In this document: piece by piece, positions 58,345-64,000 of the stretch
Layout of the letters: the number at the start of each line of letters is the position of its first letter
Numbering within the stretch: position 1 is the first letter of the stretch
Made by a program: the position numbers and the translations under genes
Notes under the pieces: model-generated
The model's input: only the letters and a program-made list of their open reading frames with translations
What the model was told of the DNA's origin: nothing
The model's database searches: none
Assembly: GCA_047639315.1 (NCBI GenBank)
Contig: JBLINQ010000004.1
Span: forward strand, 15,563 to 79,562
Length of the DNA: 64,000 nt
Reading direction: 5' to 3'
Source of the DNA: S139-23 sp047639315
Lineage (GTDB): Bacteria > Planctomycetota > GCA-002687715 > DRQF01

Positions 58345-59763
58345 CTACTGGAAGTCCAGTTGGTGGGCATCAGAGAACACATAGGAATTGTTCGCCGAGT
58401 TTGAGAAGAAGGCTGTTTGGAAAATCATGCTGATGCCAGAAAAACCAAATGGGATGAGGTAATTGAGGGTCGTACCGCCTGGGACGATGATCTGGGGGAA
58501 ACCAGTTGGTGAGGCATACCCATCGAAAAGCACAAGCGCGTTATTCAGATCAAAGTACATTCCGGGCAAAGGGCCAGTTGGGACGGTTCCGCCAGTTGAG
58601 AAGAAATCGCTGACAACATAAGGCACATGGAAATCGAATGTGCTGTTGGGCGATTCAAAGAACACCGAGAAGACACTGAATGGTGGGGCAACCTTCACTT
58701 CTTGACCTGCACCAAGAGTCGGTGTCGCATTGATACCACTGGCCATGGCAATGTCTTCACCGGTTCCAGGGTACATGGTGGACATGGTGCTTGGCAGTTC
58801 CAGGTCGGCAGCAACAACGTAGTGATCAGATGCGCTCAAGCTGACGCCGGCTGATAGGGGGGAGCCGCTCTTCGCCAGCAGGCCACCCACAGCACCATCG
58901 TCAACGCCATTGTCACGGACCGAGTTGTAGACCTCGTCTTCAACCACAGTGATGCCGTTTTCCAAAAAGAGGTAATCGAGCCTGCGACCAGATGCTTCGC
59001 GGGTCGTGTCAATCGTTGAATCTTCCTGCGTCGCCGGTCCGATGTACGAACCATTGTTCGTGAAGCTGGTGAATGGGTTGTAGGTCAGTGGGAAGCTGAT
59101 GTCAGAGCCCAGGGAGTAGCTGCCGGGCAAAGAACCGGGCAAGTTGTTGAAGGTGTTGCCGAATCCCCGGTCACCGATGTCATCGTTGATGTCTCCACAC
59201 ACAATCCATGGTGCACCGGGAAATGCAGCTTTGAATGCATCGACTGCCTGCATCGTTCGGATGATCTCGACGGTCCGTCGGAAATCATTGGTCGATCCGC
59301 TGCTTGCTTTGAGGTGAAGGATGAAGATTCCAAGGCGTTGAGGCGTATTGGGCACTTGGATTTGCACTTCCAAGATGTCGCGACTGATGTCATTCGCATT
59401 CATATCGCCCGACAAGGAGATGGATGTATGGGAAATGGCATTCAGGATCGGATATTTCGACATGACCGCAGCCCTCAAGGAACCGCTAAGCGTGCCACTA
59501 GCGTTGGCTACGAACATGTGCGGATAGTTTGCTGCCGATGCGAAGGTGCTGAACAAGGCGACTTCCGAGTTGCTAAAGATCTCTTGAAAGCAGGCAATGT
59601 CGGCGTCAAGCCGAGCGACGATCGATAACGCATCATTCCATTGAACCGATCCAGATGTCCCAAGGGCTTGGATGTTCCATGAACTAAATCGAAACTGCTC
59701 TTGGGCGTCGAGAGGAAGTGAGAGGGCAATAAAGATACAGAAGATCGAGAGCAGGCGGTTCAT
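58345..59763 (-). CDS. Exported endonuclease/exonuclease/phosphatase-family protein
   Basis: Starting at ATG 59763 it has 472 residues and a signal peptide ending LSLPLDAQ. The EEP fold is visible as FRFSSWNIQALG, DADIACFQEIF (catalytic Glu), LHLKASSG, IVCGDINDDIG (Asp-Asn pair) and LSASDHYVVAADL (His-Asp of the end). It is probably a metal-dependent phosphodiesterase acting on DNA, nucleotides or lipid headgroups outside the cytoplasm. The last 150 residues are a hydrophobic, beta-rich domain (GAGQEVKVAPPFSVFSVFFESPN), a kind often seen at the C-terminus of exported proteins in these bacteria. The start at 59865 would give an implausible prefix. Confidence 0.85.
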   Translation of the reverse strand: MNRLLSIFCIFIALSLPLDAQEQFRFSSWNIQALGTSGSVQWNDALSIVARLDADIACFQEIFSNSEVALFSTFASAANYPHMFVANASGTLSGSLRAAVMSKYPILNAISHTSISLSGDMNANDISRDILEVQIQVPNTPQRLGIFILHLKASSGSTNDFRRTVEIIRTMQAVDAFKAAFPGAPWIVCGDINDDIGDRGFGNTFNNLPGSLPGSYSLGSDISFPLTYNPFTSFTNNGSYIGPATQEDSTIDTTREASGRRLDYLFLENGITVVEDEVYNSVRDNGVDDGAVGGLLAKSGSPLSAGVSLSASDHYVVAADLELPSTMSTMYPGTGEDIAMASGINATPTLGAGQEVKVAPPFSVFSVFFESPNSTFDFHVPYVVSDFFSTGGTVPTGPLPGMYFDLNNALVLFDGYASPTGFPQIIVPGGTTLNYLIPFGFSGISMIFQTAFFSNSANNSYVFSDAHQLDFQ

Positions 59764-60106
59764 GCACTCGCACTCCAACAAGGGTTTTAGGGACGGCAAA
59801 GGCGGCGTTGTGACGCGTGGCATCACGGAGCAATCATATCGAGCCCAGGTGACCGAGTCGACCATCAGATGGAAGGTTCAGTTTCATGCTATGATTTGCT
59901 GATAGGCGAATGCCATTCTTAGGCCTAAGTTACTTATGAAAAATGGATTAGGACATCGACTCAGATTGAGAGCAATTGGCAATTCTTCGTTAGAGAAGAA
60001 AGATTCCTGGCGAATCCACCATTGAGCGACAACAACGGGAGAAGCGCCATGAGAATCGGGAACGGATCGGTGAGCTCCGGCCCCAGAATTATGGGCGGAT
60101 GAACCC
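59764..60106. other. Divergent intergenic region
   Basis: About 340 bases between divergent genes with no supported gene. It must hold both promoters. A perfect 12-bp palindrome CTTAGGCCTAAG lies at 59918-59929 and could be an operator. No clear -35/-10 pair was assigned. Confidence 0.5.
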
Positions 60107-60682
60107 ATGAAATACCAAGCTCTCTCCCTCCTTATCCTGCTCTTGGTCAGCTGCTCGACGGATCCCAAGGGCGACCTGCGCCCGGAGAACCAAACCCCAC
60201 AAATTGTCGGAGCCTGGCGTTTTGCACCCGATCAAGAGGGGTACAACGTCAATCCATTCCCGGAGACGGAAGAATCGATCAAGGAAGACTGTGAGTTGGA
60301 ACGATGGGCGAGTCGTTGGTTGAGTAAGCTCATTGACGATACCGCCTTGCCGATCTTGTCAGACGCAAGTTCCTTGGTCTTTGGCCAGGACGGCGCGTTC
60401 TATCCGATAGGCGTGTCTTGGAAAAAGGACAAGCCATGGTTTTCTAAGTACGCATACTGGGTCGCCACTCCGGCGTTTGGTGCGGAGCACTTCGGCATCA
60501 TGGGAATCCCAGGAGAGGTTGACCAACTTTCTCCCCGTTCTCAGCTCGAATCCCAGCCAACCGATCTGCCTATGAACTTCACCGTGGCCTCGCTTAGGGT
60601 TGAAGGTGATCGTCTGTTTTGGGTCATCCCCTGGGGGTGGAAGCTCACTTTTCCCGACACCAACCTGGGAACTCGAGTTTGA
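60107..60682 (+). CDS. Lipoprotein, unknown function
   Basis: A 191-residue protein with a classic lipobox LLVSC at residues 12-16. The mature part has a mixed fold (IVGAWRFAPDQEGYNVNPF, LVFGQDGAFYPIG, LFWVIPWGWKLTFP) that resembles lipocalin-type or copper-resistance NlpE-like domains, but the match is weak. It would be attached to a membrane by Lgt (encoded at 41173). It is alone, with no close operon partner. Confidence 0.7.
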   Translation: MKYQALSLLILLLVSCSTDPKGDLRPENQTPQIVGAWRFAPDQEGYNVNPFPETEESIKEDCELERWASRWLSKLIDDTALPILSDASSLVFGQDGAFYPIGVSWKKDKPWFSKYAYWVATPAFGAEHFGIMGIPGEVDQLSPRSQLESQPTDLPMNFTVASLRVEGDRLFWVIPWGWKLTFPDTNLGTRV

Positions 60683-61053
60683 AAGGATGCCGCTGCCCGA
60701 ATTGAATCTCTTCGAAGAATCCCCGGAGGCGATGATTGTCGAGACAGATGAAACAAATCCGGCGCCCAAACAGTGATTAATTTGGATGCAATGGATCCCG
60801 TTGACCCATGTTCGAGAGCAGCGTCCATCCAAATTGCGACTGAAAGCTGGTCAAGACCGTCAGATTTCTTCCTCTTTGACAGCCGGTCAGTTTTGTTTTC
60901 TGGGGATTTCGAGAGATGGCCACCTACATCCGCTGTTGCACTTCTTCTGGTTCGGTGGGGGGATGATTCCGCGTTCTTGGCTCCAACCGGAGGCAAAGAA
61001 AAACCCCAGCGACGGATATAAGTCCATGTCACAGGGGTGTTTGCGTTATTTAG
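60683..61053. other. Intergenic region with a large inverted repeat
   Basis: No supported gene. AATTTGGATG (60779-60788) and CATCCAAATT (60826-60835) form a perfect 10-bp stem with a 37-nt loop, which could be an RNA hairpin or operator. A 29-codon open frame at 60687-60776 exists but is not supported by any similarity. Confidence 0.4.
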
Positions 61054-61138
61054 TGCCGAAGGAGGGACTCGAACCCTCACTCTCGTTACAAGAAATGGAT
61101 TTTGAATCCATCGCGTCTGCCAATTCCGCCACTCCGGC
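61054..61138 (-). tRNA. tRNA-Leu (anticodon CAA)
   Basis: An 85-nt class II tRNA on the minus strand. The acceptor stem GCCGGAG pairs with CTTCGGC (one G-T), followed by discriminator A. The D arm is GGCGGAATTGGCAGACGC. The anticodon stem ATGGA/TCCAT closes loop TTCAAAA, giving anticodon CAA. A variable arm of about 13 nt (TTCTTGTAACGAGAGTG region) follows, and the T arm has GGTTCGAGTCC. CCA is not encoded. Confidence 0.96.
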
Positions 61139-61149
61139 AGTGGTGGCTC

Positions 61150-61177
61150 ATAGTAGCCGAAGAAAAATGCCATTCAA
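61150..61177 (-). promoter_or_regulatory. Promoter of tRNA-Leu
   Basis: On the minus strand TTGAAT (complement of 61172-61177) and TACTAT (complement of 61150-61155) are spaced by 16 bases, close to the sigma-70 consensus, and the tRNA starts 12 bases after the -10. Confidence 0.6.
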
Positions 61178-61344
61178 GAATGTCTCGCTAACAGCTTTGC
61201 CAAAATATCGAGGCAAACCGACGAAGGCTTCCAAGTTGGCAACGTTTCTTTGACCGATCGAAATATGGCCAGGACCGAGAAAACAAGGTGTATCATGAGC
61301 AATTGCCCCTGAGAGCAGCTCGTGGGTGAGTTTAGGACGTTTGA

Positions 61345-63384
61345 ATGTTCCGACAGATTCTCAAGCTACGCGAGGCCAAGAAAGCTTTTCGCGCTGGGTG
61401 TTTCCAAGACGCACTCCGCTTGTCCGAGGATCCAGAGATTGCTGAACATCTCAAGGCGGTCGCTCTGCGGAGAGCCTGTCTGGATGCCCTTGAAATGAAA
61501 GCGAAAGACCACGAAAATCGTGGCGATTTGACTCTGGCTGTTGCCGAATTAAAAGAAATTCGGGCCCATGAATCGTCCCCCGAGACCCGTGATCGCGAGC
61601 GTGAATTGGCTGACCGCAAGAAAGATCGAGATGAGTTGGATGGCCGCATCCGTTCGCGACTATTCCGTGCGAAGCTCGACCTTGGTCGTGGTGAATTGCT
61701 GGCAGCACGCCAAGTCGTTGAGGCCATTGACCCTAAGCAACGTAATGACGAAATGCGGGAGTTGCTCCGAGAAATCGTAGAGCGCTTAGAATCCGCTGAT
61801 CAATTGCTGGCCAAGGCGAAGCGCGTCTGCGCCAGCGATCCGGCTGAGGCGGAGAGCATCCTTATCGAGGCTGAGAAGCAACATCCGAAGGCTGAGGGCC
61901 TGATTGGTGCTTTCCGTGAACTGAGTCATGCTCGGGTTAAGCACCTGGTCTCGGCCAAAGTAGGCGATCCTGCGATCTTGTCATTTCTGATGGAATGGTC
62001 GCTCTTTAAGCGTCGGCACTTGGATGGCATTCATTGTGACCTCGAAGCAGATGAAAAGAAGATTCGTGCTTTTGTCGCTGATCGAGTGAAAGCCCATTTA
62101 GGGAACTCTGATCTCGATCACGCTGATCGTCTCTTAGAACGATTGCGTGAGGCCATTGGCTTAGACACGGATCTCGAAAAAGTCGAAGTTGGCATCAGCC
62201 ACTTGGCTGCAGCCAAAGAACAAATTGCAGTTGGAGACTTCGACCAAGCCACGATTGGCCTCGCTGAAGCCAAGTCTCGATTTGGCCGGCGTGTCGCTTT
62301 GGCCTCTGAGTTGGAAAAGGACTTGAAGGCCAAGCGTAAGGAAATCGACCCGGCCTTTGCCGCAGCTGAGGACGCAGTGAAGCGCGGTGACCTTGCAGAT
62401 GCGAAGATGCGGCTCCTCGATGTCCTTGATCAATTACCCGGACACAGAGGATCCTTGCGCCTTCTTGAAATTGCCAATGAGAAACTTGGCAAGAAGGCGA
62501 AGGCTCTGGTCGAAATCAGGGCTCTCATAGATCGTAGGCGCCTGTCGGCTGCCAAGCGTTCGGCAGAGGAACTGTTTGCCGATGGTGGTGATACAACGGA
62601 AATATCGATGCTCCTCAAGGAGATCGAAGTGCTGGCCAAGAACACAGATGAACGCCCTGAGCGGGAACCATGGTCAGTAGAGCTTTCAGCTCCGGCCGCG
62701 CCTGGGCGTATGGATCTTAGGACACCCGATGCTGCGGGCCACGGCCCCTTGAGTAAGAATTGGATTCTCAGCGTCGAAGAACACGGCGAACACGTGGTGT
62801 TCGAATCCGACACCGTCGTTTTCGGCAATGCTGTAGCGAGGAGCGCCGATATTTTGGTTCTCGCCAATCTCAGCTCAAGGCACGGCACAATCACCAGGCA
62901 GACGAGTTTCCACGGTGGTGTGGTGTTTCGCCTCGAGTGCTTGGGAGAAAAGGAAATCGTCGTCAACGGCAACAAGATCAAGAGCCACGATCTTCAGCCT
63001 GGGGATGAGGTACGGATGGGACGGGATTTCAGATTCCGCTTCGCCCAGCCAACAGAGCGATCCAAAGCGGCCGTCCTATCGGTGATCTCCGGGCATGACG
63101 TGGCTGGCGCCAAGAACATTATCTTGATGCCGGCTATCGGACGAGCTGGATGCATCCGAATTGGGCCCTTTGACGATGCTCACGTCGCCACTTTCGGCGC
63201 TGATGGCGATGTCGAGATTTTTAGGGATTCTGGCGAATCTGGCGCGGATTTGATCATCGTGAGCACGGTTGGCGTTGCTGTCGATGGCGACGAAGTGCGT
63301 GCCAAAGCTGTGGCTTACGACGAAAGTCGAGTCACTTGCGGCGAATTGACCTTTCATGTCCGAAATTTGCCTAAATCCAACTGA
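61345..63384 (+). CDS. Cytoplasmic FHA-like protein with long helical N-terminus
   Basis: The protein has 679 residues. About residues 1-440 are almost all helical, Lys/Glu/Leu-rich, with TPR-like or coiled-coil repeats (EAKKAFRAGCFQDALRLSEDPE, AEAESILIEAEKQHPKAEGL). A FHA-like domain follows at about 470-580: ILVLANLSSRHGTITRQ (S511, R512, H513), then GEKEIVVNGNKI and LQPGDEVRMGRDFRF. FHA domains bind phosphothreonine, suggesting a link to Ser/Thr kinases; none is in the window. A shorter beta domain ends the protein. AGGA lies about 10 bases before the ATG. Confidence 0.75.
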   Translation: MFRQILKLREAKKAFRAGCFQDALRLSEDPEIAEHLKAVALRRACLDALEMKAKDHENRGDLTLAVAELKEIRAHESSPETRDRERELADRKKDRDELDGRIRSRLFRAKLDLGRGELLAARQVVEAIDPKQRNDEMRELLREIVERLESADQLLAKAKRVCASDPAEAESILIEAEKQHPKAEGLIGAFRELSHARVKHLVSAKVGDPAILSFLMEWSLFKRRHLDGIHCDLEADEKKIRAFVADRVKAHLGNSDLDHADRLLERLREAIGLDTDLEKVEVGISHLAAAKEQIAVGDFDQATIGLAEAKSRFGRRVALASELEKDLKAKRKEIDPAFAAAEDAVKRGDLADAKMRLLDVLDQLPGHRGSLRLLEIANEKLGKKAKALVEIRALIDRRRLSAAKRSAEELFADGGDTTEISMLLKEIEVLAKNTDERPEREPWSVELSAPAAPGRMDLRTPDAAGHGPLSKNWILSVEEHGEHVVFESDTVVFGNAVARSADILVLANLSSRHGTITRQTSFHGGVVFRLECLGEKEIVVNGNKIKSHDLQPGDEVRMGRDFRFRFAQPTERSKAAVLSVISGHDVAGAKNIILMPAIGRAGCIRIGPFDDAHVATFGADGDVEIFRDSGESGADLIIVSTVGVAVDGDEVRAKAVAYDESRVTCGELTFHVRNLPKSN

Positions 63385-63452
63385 ATCTCGGGTTCTAGGA
63401 ATATTGACTGCCCTGAAAGAATCATGGGTGGAGTTTTTTGGAGTTCGATGCC

Positions 63453-64000
63453 ATGTCTGCGACGCAGAATGAAAACACGGGTAAGTGGGGAAGACGCTTC
63501 ATGATGATCTTATTCATCGGGGCGATGCTCGGCTGTGTCTTCCAGTTCACCTTGACCCGAGCGGAATTAGAAGCGAAGCATAACGTCGCGTTGGAGCTCA
63601 GCCGGAGCTACCAGACGTCCCACTCGCAATCTACAGATCAACATCGTCGGGATGTTCAGGCGGCGCGGCGTGAAGCGCTTCTTCGACAGAGAGATGAACT
63701 CAAGGGAGACATCCAGAAAATCAAGGCAAACCAACCTCGATTCCAAGGTGAGTCCCGAGGTGACGTCGCTGTTCGAGTGAAGCATGTCACGCTTTCCGAT
63801 GGCGCTTATTGGCAGCCATTCGTAGCCCCTGAAGGCGGCATCGATACCGAGCGTTCTTTGGATCGCGCAGCCGGTGCTTTGGCTGATCGCATTGTGGCTG
63901 ACACTCTGGATCGACGTCGTCGTGGTTGGGAAATCGAGACGATCGCTGTCCATACTGATCGTGACGCAGAATACCGAAGAGAAAACCGTTCGCTCATGCG
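63453..64000 (+). CDS. Membrane-anchored protein (truncated by window end)
   Basis: The frame is open from ATG 63453 to the window end and gives 182 residues. A single transmembrane helix (MMILFIGAMLGCVFQFTLT, about residues 17-35) is followed by a charged helical stretch with coiled-coil character (about 40-95), then an Arg/Asp-rich part. GGAG lies about 10 bases upstream. No family is recognised. The gene follows the FHA-like protein by about 70 bases. Confidence 0.6.
   Translation, partial: MSATQNENTGKWGRRFMMILFIGAMLGCVFQFTLTRAELEAKHNVALELSRSYQTSHSQSTDQHRRDVQAARREALLRQRDELKGDIQKIKANQPRFQGESRGDVAVRVKHVTLSDGAYWQPFVAPEGGIDTERSLDRAAGALADRIVADTLDRRRRGWEIETIAVHTDRDAEYRRENRSLM

Noticed and set aside
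60687..60776. 29-codon open frame after the lipoprotein gene
   Set aside because: Too short, with no similarity and no clear coding signal.

Overview
The window reads as chromosomal DNA of moderate GC from a free-living, Gram-negative-type bacterium, most likely a planctomycete or a close relative. That is inference. It rests on the many exported proteins with Sec signal peptides (TPR, HEAT, VIT-vWA, DUF2961-like), lipoproteins with lgt, a long UbiD/MqnL-type decarboxylase, a LonB-like protease and a long tandem run of amidohydrolase-like genes. No phage, transposon, integrase or CRISPR was seen. The window carries five tRNA genes (Phe, Met, Ser, Ser, Leu).

Layout. 1-9.6 kb: the end of ribF, tRNA-Phe, a SpoIIE/RsbU-type phosphatase, exported RGG-rich, TPR and HEAT proteins, a Cys-rich YkgJ-like protein, a Fis-type regulator and a THUMP-like methyltransferase. 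10.0-24.7 kb: a tightly packed set of eight exported amidohydrolase-like genes (nine domains), running without a real gap into a WbpD-like acetyltransferase and a WbpE-like aminotransferase. 24.8-31.3 kb: ECF sigma factor and overlapping anti-sigma, a VIT-vWA protein and a TPR protein. 31.5-41.9 kb: DAHP synthase, tRNA-Met, a candidate structured RNA with its own terminator, Lon-like protease, UbiD-family decarboxylase, a DUF2961-like protein, an exported pseudo-metalloprotease and lgt. 41.9-49.9 kb: a large membrane spermidine-synthase-like protein, a DinB-like protein, a receiver plus histidine kinase pair, a lipoprotein plus mutY, and a pentapeptide-repeat protein whose promoter is covered by short inverted repeats. 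50-64 kb: a large exported protein possibly of the PcRGLX/YetA type, tadA, two tRNA-Ser genes, an AGCS alanine/sodium symporter, an MBL-Rieske protein, an exported endonuclease/exonuclease/phosphatase protein, a lipoprotein, tRNA-Leu, an FHA-like protein and a truncated membrane protein.

The most striking feature is the amidohydrolase array. All eight products carry a signal peptide and keep the family's conserved C-terminal strand and loop signature. Only one (18602-19837) keeps the full metal-ligand set HxH, H, H, D. Seven of the nine domains have no histidine at the HxH site and one keeps a single histidine. Four-base ATGA overlaps couple several genes. This looks like a periplasmic set of one active enzyme and several pseudoenzyme paralogues, perhaps forming a hetero-oligomer; its substrate is unknown. 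A second theme is exported peptidase-MA-like proteins that have lost the catalytic glutamate. A third is short regulatory inverted repeats and structured RNAs in several intergenic stretches.
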